From the NCBI GenBank assembly GCA_964571725.1, contig CAZNDB010000001.1, positions 62,001 through 126,000 on the forward strand: DNA of 64,000 nt, in the 5' to 3' direction. Positions within the stretch are counted from its first letter, which is position 1; each line of letters starts with the position of its first letter. The DNA comes from UBA1369 sp964571725. GTDB lineage: Bacteria; Patescibacteriota; Gracilibacteria; UBA1369. The notes under the pieces were generated by a model that worked only from the letters and a program-made list of their open reading frames with translations, ran no database searches and was not told the origin of the DNA. Below, one piece after another: positions 1-9,936 of this stretch. A program made the position numbers and the translations under genes.

Positions 1-3000
1 CGTTTCCAGAATTTCTTTCTTTTGCGTCAGATCGTTCACCACCTGTTTGACGGGGGCATTATCTTTGCCGGTGGGAATCAGTCTGATCTCAAAATTGTTG
101 CTGTCATTGATATTTATTTTGCCGGAAGGGGTAACCTCCACCAGACGCATTTTTGGCTTGGGATCGGTAATCAGTGAAGCCGCGCTTTGTACCTTTCCGC
201 TGAACACAAACCAGCCGCCCAGATAGTCGGGGCTGGTCACTTCGCCAAATCCCGAACCGAGCAGATTGGCGTACAGGAATTTTGGTTTGATCTCTCTGAA
301 AGTGCGTCCCTGGAAATTGGTTACCGCAGAGATTTCCAGATAACCGTCCTGCAGGCCGTTGGCTTTGGCGCGCAGGCGGAGCGGACCGGTCAGCGTGCCG
401 GTTCTGAAATTTATTTCAGCCAGACCGTTGACCACCTTCACTTTGGGGTTGCCGATAATTGATCCGAATTTGACGCTTTCCGGATCGATCGAAAAAGTTA
501 ATTGGGTAGTGCTGTTTCTGTTTACGAAATTGCCGTTGGCGTCGTAGAGCCTGGCTTTCACCGTATAGGTGTTGGCCGGATTGGCATCAACCTGGAGGCT
601 GGAGGTTTCCAGTACAATTTGTTTGGGATTATAGGCGTAGTTCTCAATCGCCAGCGAAGCCATCGGCAAACCTTCCACATTTGCCAATAAGACCAGATTA
701 CCGGCTTTCAGGGAGCTTCTGACGGTGAATTTCGCAACGCCCTGATTCAGGGTTTTATTCAGTGAAGTATTTTCCTGTCCCTGATCGTCAATCAGTCTGC
801 CCATTTCGGGATTTAGCAGTTTCACGGTGGCCTCACCGACAAAACCCGTTAAATTATTTCCCAGGGAATCTTCCACTCTAACCTGTATTTGGGCCAGGTC
901 CCGGTTATCGGCTTTCAATTCGGTTTTATTGGAATTGATTGATAGTTGCAAATCATCGCGGGTCTCCACGCCGGCGGTCTTCTCCACTGCCGCGGGCTTG
1001 ATAATCTGCGTCCCCAGATTCAGTAAATCGGTGGTGCTGTTGTTTACGTCGGTTCCGGTGGTCTGTACTTCATCCTGATAAGAAATTTTTATATTCAGAT
1101 TTTCCGGTGACCGGCCTGAAATCAATTTCACGCCATATTCTCCGGTAACCGAACTCATTTGTATGCCCGCTTTATTTTTATCCTCATCCTGTTTGGTATC
1201 CAGAATGGCGTTTCCTTCCCCCAACAGATCTGACTGCGCCTGGAAAGTGACCGTGTAATTTCCGCTGTCGGCCAGATTATTGTTTTTATCCTTCAGCGTA
1301 GCCAGAAGTTCGGTGGTGGATTTTCCGCCGCTTGGTATGATTGGCGAAACCGCGGTCAGGGTGGCGCTGGCCGGGGGCAGAGCATAGACATCCAGTTGTT
1401 TTTCGTCACTGGGGATGGTCTTTCCGTCAACCGAGGCGATTATGATTGGCTGGCCGGTCTTGGTTTTACTGGTCAGCACGGTTTCGGCAACTCCGTTTGT
1501 CACGCGCACGCTCGGGGGGAAGAGAGTGGAAGTCAGACCGTCGTCCTTGTTTTTAAATCCGAAATTGACCACGCTGACGCTGTCGTCGGCCCGGATCGCG
1601 CCATCTTGATCATACAGGGTTGCCCGTACGTACAGGGTGCTTTCTCCATCGGCCGGAACGCGGTCGGTTTCCTCGGTATTGATTTGTGAGGCATTGATTG
1701 TGCCGTCGGTGGGCAATTCATAAATGGTTTTTGGGCCAATTTCAATTCCGGAAAGATAGGCTCCGTCATCCGTATTGCTTTCCAGTCCGCTGCCGCTGCC
1801 AAAGGACCGGTCGTCACCGGAGTCCAGCGGATCGGTACCCAGTAAATATTCCACGCCGTCTTTTATGCCCCCCTGGTCGGTATCCGGATCGGTAGGATCC
1901 GTACCGATTTCATTTTCTTTGGCATAGGTGAGGCCGTCTTTGTCTTCATCGCTGTCGGCATCAGGTTCGGGAGGTTTGGGGAAATCGTCCGCGGGATCAA
2001 GAGGGCTGGAACCGCGCAGCACTTCCGCGCCGTCTTTCACTCCGCCCTTATCCGTATCGGCATCGGTGACGCTGGTTCCATAAATGTATTTCTCCAGATT
2101 GTCGGGCAGACCGTCCCCGTCCTGGTCATTGGCCAGACAGTTATATTTGTCGCTGAAGCGGGATACCATGATGGCGAATTCCACCCGGCTGATCGGCTGA
2201 CTCAGCCAGATCATGAACTGGCTGTTGGAAAGACCTCCGGGCAGACCCGACGCGGAATTGATAATTTCCTGGTCGAAAAAGGTTTTAAATTTGGCGGCCG
2301 ATTTATCGTCCAGGGCGGCGAATTTCCCCTGAGGATAAAGACCTTCTTTTTGGGCAGTCAATACGTAATTGTAATACCAGGGCTTGCCGGTGAGGTTTTC
2401 ATTGACCGTGAAATCGGGAAAACTTTCAATCTGCTGGCGGGCGGTTTCCAGAATCACCTTGGTGGCCTCGGCCCGTGATATATTGGCTTTCGGCACATAG
2501 TACCCTGCGTTTTCATAGGCTTTATATCCGGAAATTATGCCCCTGTTCTTGCCTTCGGCCACACAATATTTATATTCCTGTCCGATATCGGTATCCGGGA
2601 AAGCATCCTGTGCATAAACTTTCCAGACCGAGTTTTTGACCGTCTCGGCAAAGCGGTCGCAGATCACGCAGATTCCGCCCAGATCCAGTTTGATAAATTC
2701 TTCTCTGGTAATATTATCTTTCGGTCGGATTTTTCCGCTGCTGTCGGCAATCACCAGACCGCGCCGGAGCAGTTTGACCACTTCTTTATATCCCTCCTGG
2801 CCGGGACTCAGATCGCTGAACAGATTCTTGCCCGCCAGGCGGGGGTCTTTGCCGTCAATCAGGGATTGCGAGTCACTGATGCCGTCACCGTTGGTGTCGG
2901 CTTTGTTAATGTCGGTTCCGATCACCAGCTCTTCCAGGTCGTTCAGTCCGTCCTTGTCGGTATCGGGAATAATCAAAGCGGTCTTGTCGCCGCCGTCAGC

Positions 3001-6000
3001 GCTCCCCGCAGAGCCGCCGGTAGTGTCAGTTGTTTCGGCGGCATGGGCCTGTCCGATTTGCAGCCATTGTCTTTGCAGCCATTTTTGGGCCAGCAGCACT
3101 CCCGGCAATTTGGCAAAAAATTCTTTCAGTTGTTCATAGGGCAGTTCCGTAATCAGTTCAAATCTGGCCCCCACATACATTTCAAAAGCCGGCTGACCGT
3201 TGGTATTTTCAATTACAAAAACCACCGGGCTGTTAGGCGAACTACCGTTTTTGACTTTCATTTTCAGGGACGAGAAAGCGTTGCCGCGTTTGTCGATATA
3301 GCCCCTGCGGCCGGCATTTTCCGTCTGATTGGCGTCGACGATTATCAACCCGCCTTTCAAATCCGCGTCCTCGCTGCCAGGGGTCATCAGACTCAAATTG
3401 TCCGCGGCTGAAAGATCCTTGACGTGAACGCCGGGCAGGGAAGCGAAATCCAGCAGATAATCAACTTTCCGGTCATCAATGTTGACCGCCTTATCGCCCG
3501 CCACCACAAAATACAAAATGGCATAAACCTTCCCGTCTTCCTTGCCGGTTACGGCCTGGCGCAGCGGTTTCACGCCGGTAGCGGCCAGTACCCGCACCTC
3601 ATATTGGTCGTTCAGGATGGTGATGTAACCGGTTTGAGGGTCCACGTCGGCAATCGGATTGCCGTTACCGTCCATGATGGAGTAACCCGCTTTGCCCGCG
3701 TCGGCAAATTTATAGGTATTAAATCTGCGATAAGTCATCAGTTTGATGATTTCGCTGCTTACCGTCAGAGTCAGAAAATCACTTTTCACGGTTGGTTTGG
3801 ATACCAGCTCGGCCTGCAGGGCAACCGTGCCGGCGGACTTGCCGGGTTGCAGCACGAAGCGCGCTTTCCCGCCGGCCAGTTGTACCGTATCGTTGCCGGC
3901 TATGGTGGCAACCGGTTCGGTCCCGCTCACCGTTCTGACAGTCAGTTTTACCAGATTATTTTTATCTTCTGTGTTAATTCCGTCTTGCAAATCCAGCGCA
4001 GTAACCACAACTTTAGTCTGATCGCCCGTTCCGGCCTTCAGAATATTTTTGGCGTTCCGGTCGTATTGCAATGATAGTTTTACCGTCTTGTCGGCCTCAT
4101 CCGGCAGACCGTTGCCGTCCAGATCAACAGGAACGCTCAGAATAACATCGGGTTTATAGGGCTCGGTTTCCACCGGTCCGCTGTCCGGGATATCGGCAAA
4201 ACCTCCGGCGGGGCAGGCTTCGGTAGCTCCCTTGCCGTTCAAAATTTCTCTGGTTTCCGAAGCCCATTTTTGAATTTCCGTAAACCATTCGGTAATAAAT
4301 ACCGGTGTCATGGAGGCTTCTTCCTCTCCGGCGCCCGGCGCACTGCCGCCGGAACCGCCCGCTGATTGTCCGCCGCTGCCACTACCGCTTCCGCTGCCTC
4401 CGGTTTCATCTTTGCAGGCCAGATAATTGGCATATTCCGGGCGGCTGCAATCAACTTCTTCCACTTTGTCCACGGTCTTGGCGGGAGGTATGTCTTTATT
4501 GAATTTCATCGACATTTGTCCTGCGTCTCCGGTCGAGTTCAGGTACAGCACCTCATACCCTTTACTGGATTCCGACAGCGGAGTGAAAGGACTCAGCGCG
4601 CTTCCCCAATAATGTTTCAGGACATAGTCATGTTTCTGGTCGATATCCAATCCCTTCCATTTCAAAGAATCGCTAAGTTTTACTTCCGATACCACGCTGA
4701 TTTCGTCCAGACCGGTATTCATTGTGTCATTGCGGAGCAGGAATGGCTGCAGAGCATTGGTCAGCAGACCTTCGGGGTTTGCGGTATTCGGATCCCCGTA
4801 CAACGGATTGACTTGAATAGCCTTAAGCTGTTGTTCCAGGGCAGTCAGTTGTTGCTTGAATTCATTGATATCCTTGGCGCGGAAAGCATTCGGATAAACA
4901 ATTTTCTGATATTGCCCGTTGGCATCGCGGAAGGAAACATACCTGGGACTGTCGATCGGTATGCTCAGAGCGCTGCGCGTTTCTTTTTTAACGGTGATGG
5001 TTTTGTTGGGATCGTTGGGGTCGGGTATGGTCTTGGTAACCACTTTGTATTTTCCGTCGGAGCGGATTTGTTCGGGAGTCAGACTATTGTCTTCGATGAA
5101 ATTTCCTGCCGCGTCCCTTTCCAGCTCATAGGTTTGGGCCTGTACCGTGTCCACGGTCGGATCTTTGTGATAGACCAGCGAACTGATGGTCTTGCCCGGG
5201 ATCGGGGTAACCCGTATATAAACTTCTTTGGTTCCCGGAATAATTTCCGGGCCGAACTTTAGGGGTTTGGATTTGGCCTCGGCGGCATTCTCATCAGTCC
5301 GTTTCTTTTGCAGGAGCTGTTCGCCGACCTGATACCAGTTGGGCTGGCCGTTCTGATCGAAAGCAAAGAATTGCAGATTGGCCTCGGCGGCATCATCGAC
5401 CACTCCGTTGCCGTTGTCATCAATGCGGTTGCCGGCCATGTATTTTCGCAGTACCTGTTCCAGATCGACGGTAAAGGTTTTCAAAGTAGGACTGAGCAGC
5501 GCGTTCACCACCAGATTGGGATCAAGCAATTCATTATTGCCCGGAGTAGTCTCGTACTGGAGGGGAGGACTATTGATGAAGTCCAGCAGCTTAACCATAA
5601 TTGGCGGCTGGTAGACGGATAATTGATTGGGTTTTTCGGGATCAAAAGCAGCTTTTTCTTCTTCCGTTCTGACGCTGCCGATATGTTTCAGATAAATGTT
5701 GGCCGCCAGAGAAAAGGCGTCATAACCGCTTTTTTCCTTCAAATCGAAACAGGCCTGATGGCTCACGGCATTGTTGGGTATTCCAGTAACCTGCTTTCCG
5801 CCCCCCAGACTGAAAATATAGCGTGTTGCCAGATAGGGGAAACACCGTGACGGTTCATTGGCGTTTTCCGAAAAACATCCGGCAAAGGCTTTGTTTAATA
5901 GCCTTTGATCAGCAAGCCATTTAAATGCTGTCGGCGTATGTTGAGTTGGCGGGAATATCGCGAAAATACCTTCATCAAGATAGTTTTCGGGACCATTGTT

Positions 6001-8796
6001 CCAATGCCAGTAAAGTCCTTCATAATCATTACCGTCTGTTCCCACCGTGACATCCCGAGGATATAAACTCCATTCCGCCGGCATTTGAGGGCCGGCTTCT
6101 TTGTTCATATTGGCACTGGGGTCATAGACCGTACTGGCAATGACCATCTGGCTGTTCTCATCGCCTTCCGAGCCCCGGTAGAGAGTACATTCGGCGATAT
6201 TGGTGATACTGTCGATGGATTTACCGTTGATGTAAATGGGGGTGGCCGCGCTGACCGGTCCGGCAATGCTTTTCAGAAAGTCGGCCTTGGCTTGTTCCAC
6301 CAGGTCCGGCAAGGGGATTAGGGCCAGGGCATCCAGCCAGGCTTCAATGCCGTTGAAAAAAGCGGCATTCTCATATCCGAAATTAATGAAATCAATATTT
6401 TTGAAAACAATTTTCAGATTGGGCGGGAATACACCGTTATTGTCTGACAGAACCACATATCCGCTCAAAGTTGATCCTTTTACCAGATCGATGTCGTATT
6501 GCAGTTTTTGGACATATTGGTCGACTTTTTTCTCCAGAGTGGCGTTGACGGCTTGCAGATAGATTCTCGTAAATTCATCCTTGGCACTGATCAAAAACGG
6601 AAAAGTAACCAGATCGGAAAGATTGTTCTCTTCCTCGTCCACATAACCGGGGTCATATCTGCCGGTGGCTTCGGTCCAGGTATTGATGTCGGCATAAAAC
6701 TTGTCAAACAGATCGTTGTAGTATTTGAAAAAATTCATGATGATATCGCGGGTCCGGATATCCGACATATTGTCGAAAATGTTACCTCCGTCACCTTTTC
6801 CTTCCGACCCCAGGGCATCGCCCGGATCCTCATCAAACGATCCGTCCTGATCTTTGTCGTTGTCGTTGGTTCCATCCTCATCCACTTTCCCGTCTTCATC
6901 GTCATCGCTGGCCGAACCTTCATCTATCCATTCTTCCGGGCCCGGCGAGGGAAACATAAATCTGGGAAAAATCAGCGGCGGAAGCGGAGGAATGAATAAA
7001 ATAATCATCGGGAAGCCCCAGGGGTCTTCGCGGTCGGTAGGACTTTTAAGCGCGGCGAAGGCTTCCTTTACGTTTCCGTTGGCAGCCGCGTCAGCCAGAT
7101 CTCCGAACTGGGCGGGAGTCAGACTGAGCGACCCGTAATCCCTTTCGTAACCATCCGGCCAGCCATCATTGTCCGAATCGACGGAATCCTGATCTTCATC
7201 GGTGTCGCGTTCTCCCGGATAGCCGTCTCCGTTCATGTCACCCGGCAGATCCTCGTCCACCTTACCGTCCAGATCCAGATCATTGTCCTGGGAGGTATCT
7301 TCGTCAATTCTGCCGTCCCTGTCATTATCGATTTTGATAAAAGCATCCCCTTCATCTTCGTCTATGCCCTCGTCCACCCGCATATCAGATTCGGGGTTGT
7401 TATTAAGATTATCCGCGACTTTATACAGGCTGCCCGGTTTGGTATTATAAAAATTCCCCGTTTTATAGGGCTGTCCGGCGGCCTGACAATTTTGCAACTT
7501 GGCCGCTCCGGTCTGCGGGATCGCGGAACAAAAACCCCAGACTCCCTCCTCGTCATTATCAATTTCTCCGTCCCCGTCATCATCCACCCGGTTAATCAAA
7601 CCGAACAGCGGACTGCCGGTCTCAGCGTCCCCGTCATCGTCATAACCGTTGGAAGGATCCTCATCGATTTTCCCGTCTCCGTCATTGTCCAGTCCGTCCC
7701 CCTCCGGTTTGCCGATGGGGGATTCTTTGAACAACTTCTGGGCCCAGGTTTTATTGAAACGGAAATAACTGATGTCTTCCCAGTACTTCAGATATTGATA
7801 ATAGCTGGGCAGGCCCTCCTCACCCAGTAACTTGTATTCCTTGTTGAGATCGCTGTAAAAAAGCTTCTTGTCGAAATCGCTATAGGCCGTTTCACCCAGT
7901 TTAAACAGGTGGTTTTTATCAAAGTATTCAGCCAGCAGATTATTTCCCTCCTCCCCGTCCGCGGGTGGCACAATAATTCCATGCCACACTTCCGCGCCCG
8001 CCTTCTGATTAGTCGAACTGATTATAAAATCCCGGCTTTCCTGATCAAAAATATAATAAGGATCGTCAAAATCGGTATAGGGGAACATGCTCACGAAACG
8101 GTTGCCGTTTTTGTTGACCACCGGCAGGGGGATTTGCCCGACAATCACGATTCCCTTCAGACGGTTGGTTTCGGCCAGGGTTCCGTCTCCTTCCCGGTAA
8201 AGTTTTTCCAGCGCGGAGGCAATCTCGTCGGTGGGCTGATTGCGTTTTACCTTCAGAATGACGGTTTTGATATAGGGTTGCGGATCCTTTACTTTATTAA
8301 CCGCCTGCAGATCACGGGCATATCGCTCAATTCTGCCGATCAGGGTTTGATCGGTCAGTTTCCGGTAAGCTTCTTCGGGAGTATTGGGGACGGTTGGATT
8401 ATGCGTGGCAATCAGTCCTCCGTAGTTTTGAGTGTTCTTGGCGATATCTTCATCCACCAGAATAGCCACCAGATCGAACTGGGTATTGTTTTTGACGTTT
8501 GACCGGTAGAGGGAAGCCTCCGATTTATTATCAAACTTCTGCAGTATTTCCCCGGTACTGCCAAAGACCGTGCTGACGGCGGAAGAAAGCAGTCCGCCGA
8601 ATCCCTGCAGCTCGGCGGCCTTGGCCGTTGGCGTCTCCCACAGCGCCAGTGCGGTGGGACTGGCCAGATTGAAACAGAAAAAGGCCAGAATCAGCGAAGT
8701 CAGGCTTCTTTTTAGATTCATTCTGCGAATAGACCGCAAAAAGCACTTTTTGCCTGCCACAAATTTCACTCTGAATGGTATTTTGTTTTTCAACAT
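1..8796 (-). CDS. Giant secreted surface protein with TSP3-like, SLH and Ig-like modules (partial)
   Basis: One frame stays open from an ATG at 8796 to the left edge: 2,932 codons with no stop, so the C-terminus lies outside the window. An AGAGGGG ribosome site precedes the ATG. The N-terminus has a basic region and a hydrophobic stretch ending near ALA, a likely signal peptide. Residues about 90-245 hold a fold with IVIVGQIPLPVV and FPYTDFDDPYY, reminiscent of clan CD (gingipain-type) peptidase domains; I see no certain catalytic His/Cys pair. Asp/Asn/Gly-rich repeats of thrombospondin type 3 kind (DNDGDGKIDED) lie at about 366-415, 463-552, 624-668, 1941-1976 and 2218-2325. A Gly/Ser linker sits near 1465-1490, three degenerate SLH repeats at about 1985-2215, and beta-rich invasin/filamin-like modules beyond 2330. 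It is probably a calcium-stabilised, cell-wall-anchored surface giant. The exact role is unknown. Confidence 0.85.
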   Translation of the reverse strand, partial: MLKNKIPFRVKFVAGKKCFLRSIRRMNLKRSLTSLILAFFCFNLASPTALALWETPTAKAAELQGFGGLLSSAVSTVFGSTGEILQKFDNKSEASLYRSNVKNNTQFDLVAILVDEDIAKNTQNYGGLIATHNPTVPNTPEEAYRKLTDQTLIGRIERYARDLQAVNKVKDPQPYIKTVILKVKRNQPTDEIASALEKLYREGDGTLAETNRLKGIVIVGQIPLPVVNKNGNRFVSMFPYTDFDDPYYIFDQESRDFIISSTNQKAGAEVWHGIIVPPADGEEGNNLLAEYFDKNHLFKLGETAYSDFDKKLFYSDLNKEYKLLGEEGLPSYYQYLKYWEDISYFRFNKTWAQKLFKESPIGKPEGDGLDNDGDGKIDEDPSNGYDDDGDAETGSPLFGLINRVDDDGDGEIDNDEEGVWGFCSAIPQTGAAKLQNCQAAGQPYKTGNFYNTKPGSLYKVADNLNNNPESDMRVDEGIDEDEGDAFIKIDNDRDGRIDEDTSQDNDLDLDGKVDEDLPGDMNGDGYPGERDTDEDQDSVDSDNDGWPDGYERDYGSLSLTPAQFGDLADAAANGNVKEAFAALKSPTDREDPWGFPMIILFIPPLPPLIFPRFMFPSPGPEEWIDEGSASDDDEDGKVDEDGTNDNDKDQDGSFDEDPGDALGSEGKGDGGNIFDNMSDIRTRDIIMNFFKYYNDLFDKFYADINTWTEATGRYDPGYVDEEENNLSDLVTFPFLISAKDEFTRIYLQAVNATLEKKVDQYVQKLQYDIDLVKGSTLSGYVVLSDNNGVFPPNLKIVFKNIDFINFGYENAAFFNGIEAWLDALALIPLPDLVEQAKADFLKSIAGPVSAATPIYINGKSIDSITNIAECTLYRGSEGDENSQMVIASTVYDPSANMNKEAGPQMPAEWSLYPRDVTVGTDGNDYEGLYWHWNNGPENYLDEGIFAIFPPTQHTPTAFKWLADQRLLNKAFAGCFSENANEPSRCFPYLATRYIFSLGGGKQVTGIPNNAVSHQACFDLKEKSGYDAFSLAANIYLKHIGSVRTEEEKAAFDPEKPNQLSVYQPPIMVKLLDFINSPPLQYETTPGNNELLDPNLVVNALLSPTLKTFTVDLEQVLRKYMAGNRIDDNGNGVVDDAAEANLQFFAFDQNGQPNWYQVGEQLLQKKRTDENAAEAKSKPLKFGPEIIPGTKEVYIRVTPIPGKTISSLVYHKDPTVDTVQAQTYELERDAAGNFIEDNSLTPEQIRSDGKYKVVTKTIPDPNDPNKTITVKKETRSALSIPIDSPRYVSFRDANGQYQKIVYPNAFRAKDINEFKQQLTALEQQLKAIQVNPLYGDPNTANPEGLLTNALQPFLLRNDTMNTGLDEISVVSEVKLSDSLKWKGLDIDQKHDYVLKHYWGSALSPFTPLSESSKGYEVLYLNSTGDAGQMSMKFNKDIPPAKTVDKVEEVDCSRPEYANYLACKDETGGSGSGSGSGGQSAGGSGGSAPGAGEEEASMTPVFITEWFTEIQKWASETREILNGKGATEACPAGGFADIPDSGPVETEPYKPDVILSVPVDLDGNGLPDEADKTVKLSLQYDRNAKNILKAGTGDQTKVVVTALDLQDGINTEDKNNLVKLTVRTVSGTEPVATIAGNDTVQLAGGKARFVLQPGKSAGTVALQAELVSKPTVKSDFLTLTVSSEIIKLMTYRRFNTYKFADAGKAGYSIMDGNGNPIADVDPQTGYITILNDQYEVRVLAATGVKPLRQAVTGKEDGKVYAILYFVVAGDKAVNIDDRKVDYLLDFASLPGVHVKDLSAADNLSLMTPGSEDADLKGGLIIVDANQTENAGRRGYIDKRGNAFSSLKMKVKNGSSPNSPVVFVIENTNGQPAFEMYVGARFELITELPYEQLKEFFAKLPGVLLAQKWLQRQWLQIGQAHAAETTDTTGGSAGSADGGDKTALIIPDTDKDGLNDLEELVIGTDINKADTNGDGISDSQSLIDGKDPRLAGKNLFSDLSPGQEGYKEVVKLLRRGLVIADSSGKIRPKDNITREEFIKLDLGGICVICDRFAETVKNSVWKVYAQDAFPDTDIGQEYKYCVAEGKNRGIISGYKAYENAGYYVPKANISRAEATKVILETARQQIESFPDFTVNENLTGKPWYYNYVLTAQKEGLYPQGKFAALDDKSAAKFKTFFDQEIINSASGLPGGLSNSQFMIWLSQPISRVEFAIMVSRFSDKYNCLANDQDGDGLPDNLEKYIYGTSVTDADTDKGGVKDGAEVLRGSSPLDPADDFPKPPEPDADSDEDKDGLTYAKENEIGTDPTDPDTDQGGIKDGVEYLLGTDPLDSGDDRSFGSGSGLESNTDDGAYLSGIEIGPKTIYELPTDGTINASQINTEETDRVPADGESTLYVRATLYDQDGAIRADDSVSVVNFGFKNKDDGLTSTLFPPSVRVTNGVAETVLTSKTKTGQPIIIASVDGKTIPSDEKQLDVYALPPASATLTAVSPIIPSGGKSTTELLATLKDKNNNLADSGNYTVTFQAQSDLLGEGNAILDTKQDEDKNKAGIQMSSVTGEYGVKLISGRSPENLNIKISYQDEVQTTGTDVNNSTTDLLNLGTQIIKPAAVEKTAGVETRDDLQLSINSNKTELKADNRDLAQIQVRVEDSLGNNLTGFVGEATVKLLNPEMGRLIDDQGQENTSLNKTLNQGVAKFTVRSSLKAGNLVLLANVEGLPMASLAIENYAYNPKQIVLETSSLQVDANPANTYTVKARLYDANGNFVNRNSTTQLTFSIDPESVKFGSIIGNPKVKVVNGLAEINFRTGTLTGPLRLRAKANGLQDGYLEISAVTNFQGRTFREIKPKFLYANLLGSGFGEVTSPDYLGGWFVFSGKVQSAASLITDPKPKMRLVEVTPSGKININDSNNFEIRLIPTGKDNAPVKQVVNDLTQKKEILET

Positions 8797-8845
8797 CTTT
8801 AACCCCTCTTTTTGTTTTATTTTTGCGGTTTTCTATCCTCTAAAC

Positions 8846-8893
8846 ATTATATCAAAGGTCGCCTATACAAAAAAAGCCTCGCCGCCTATACAA
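8846..8893 (-). promoter_or_regulatory. Promoter of the giant gene with two direct repeats
   Basis: On the minus strand an extended -10 element (TGA then TATAAT, 8846-8851) lies 50 nt before the ATG. No good -35 is present. Instead the 11-mer TTGTATAGGCG occurs twice, at 8860-8870 and 8883-8893, exactly 23 bp apart. The first copy covers the -35 position. This looks like a tandem activator site, which is an inference. Confidence 0.5.
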
Positions 8894-9132
8894 TAAGCCA
8901 AAAAGCCCAATTCCAGTTGACGAAAAGGCCAGATATTGAAAAACCTCAAAAACAGCTTGATTAGCCGCCTGAATAGCCGAAAAAGTTTAAACTGCAACAG
9001 TCAGGCCGGTTTTCGGTCGAAAAAGTGATTAACCCAAGGGATAATCGCCAAGTATTTGTGCCCGGGCACAGAAAAGGCAGGAAAAGTACAAAAAAGCACA
9101 AAAGGCTCAAACAGAGTCACAGAAAAGGACAC
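8894..9132. other. Intergenic region with helically phased A-tracts
   Basis: No gene is visible here. The + strand is A-rich. Between 9072 and 9139, runs of 3-7 A begin at 9072, 9082, 9090, 9100, 9109, 9123 and 9133, mostly 8-10 bp apart, a pattern expected to bend DNA. A perfect palindrome, TGTGCCCGGGCACA, lies at 9057-9070 and recurs near 59960. Confidence 0.5.
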
Positions 9133-9163
9133 AAAAAAAGGGGCGCCGTTCGGCGCCCCTTTT
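9133..9163 (-). terminator. Rho-independent terminator after the pilin gene
   Basis: An 8-bp perfect stem (GGGGCGCC / GGCGCCCC, 9140-9147 and 9152-9159) with a four-base loop is followed on the minus strand by seven U. It lies 23 nt past the pilin stop codon. Four U on the other side make weak bidirectional use possible. Confidence 0.9.
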
Positions 9164-9185
9164 CAAATCAATATAGTGAGATGAT

Positions 9186-9719
9186 TTATTGAACGAGGAA
9201 GTACCAGTTGCTTTCTCCATCAGCCTTCAATAAAGCAGGCGTAGTGGTGGCACTACAATCGGCAGCAAGTGTATTTAATTTAAGGGCGTTGTCCCCGGAG
9301 AATTTCTGTTCCAGACGAATAGCAACAACATAGGAATATCCATTAGTGTTTGAGGGAAGAGCACAATACACTAAACCAGCAGTTGCGGAAGCTGTGTTTA
9401 CGCCAAACACCTGTTCTGCAGCAATAAACTGTTCAGCACCTTTCGGGAAAGTGTTACCCTTAAAAAACTTCATCATGGCTGCATAGTTGGTATCATTCAT
9501 CAACTTTGGAGTCACTGCTGTGACCGGCTGATCCGGATAGTTCATACTTGAAGCCTTATACTGTTCCAAAGCGGTGATTACATTGTTCAGTGATGTCCTG
9601 CGGCCGGCATCTCTGGCGGTAGCAGGGGCGCTTAAAATGTTAGGCAGAAGAGCTACTGCCAAAATACCAATGATCGAGATTACGATCAAAAGCTCTATGA
9701 GTGTGAAACCTTTTTTCAT
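9186..9719 (-). CDS. Type IV pilin / pseudopilin
   Basis: A 177-aa prepilin that would form the pilus fibre. It starts MKKGFTLIELLIV: a short basic leader, the prepilin peptidase site G/FTLIE with Glu at mature position 5, then a hydrophobic helix. The rest is a small pilin head with a Cys pair near the C-terminus (VYCALP and ADCSA). I chose the ATG at 9719 rather than a TTG at 9752, because the promoter just upstream would start RNA near 9749. The gene is on the same strand as the pilus assembly genes at 14003-19281 but separated from them by two surface-protein genes and an SLH gene. It has its own promoter and a terminator, so it is probably a monocistronic major pilin. Confidence 0.9.
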   Translation of the reverse strand: MKKGFTLIELLIVISIIGILAVALLPNILSAPATARDAGRRTSLNNVITALEQYKASSMNYPDQPVTAVTPKLMNDTNYAAMMKFFKGNTFPKGAEQFIAAEQVFGVNTASATAGLVYCALPSNTNGYSYVVAIRLEQKFSGDNALKLNTLAADCSATTTPALLKADGESNWYFLVQ

Positions 9720-9755
9720 ACTTTTATTTTTGTTATTATTAAAAGCTTTCAATTT

Positions 9756-9784
9756 ATTCTACACTGAATATCTGTAAAATGCAA
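9756..9784 (-). promoter_or_regulatory. Pilin promoter
   Basis: On the minus strand TTGCAT (9779-9784) is followed by a 17-bp spacer and TAGAAT (9756-9761). The predicted RNA start near 9749 gives a leader of about 30 nt before the ATG at 9719. Confidence 0.6.
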
Positions 9785-9862
9785 GTCCCCTGAAATTTCA
9801 AAACACCCATTAATTGTATAAGCAAGGGATTGTGAAGCAAAATGAGCAATATCCGGAAAATG

Positions 9863-9913
9863 TATAATTAGACTATTTTGACTTCTAATATATAGGAGGT
9901 TTGTGTTAATATG
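9863..9913 (+). promoter_or_regulatory. -10 box, strong SD and ATG that is out of frame with the gene
   Basis: TATAAT at 9863-9868 is followed by a perfect AGGAGG (9896-9901) and an ATG at 9911 at ideal spacing. Translation from that ATG gives only 16 codons before TAG at 9959. The long adhesin frame starts in another phase. See the finding on the frame break at 9911-9961. Confidence 0.65.
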
Positions 9914-9936
9914 ATAAGAAACATAAAAAGCTTAAA

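Noticed and set aside
4366..5262. A 298-codon open frame on the + strand, and other long + frames between 187 and 8500
   Set aside because: They lie antisense to the single 2,932-codon minus frame, which has domain-like sequence, a signal peptide and an SD. The + frames have no recognisable motifs.
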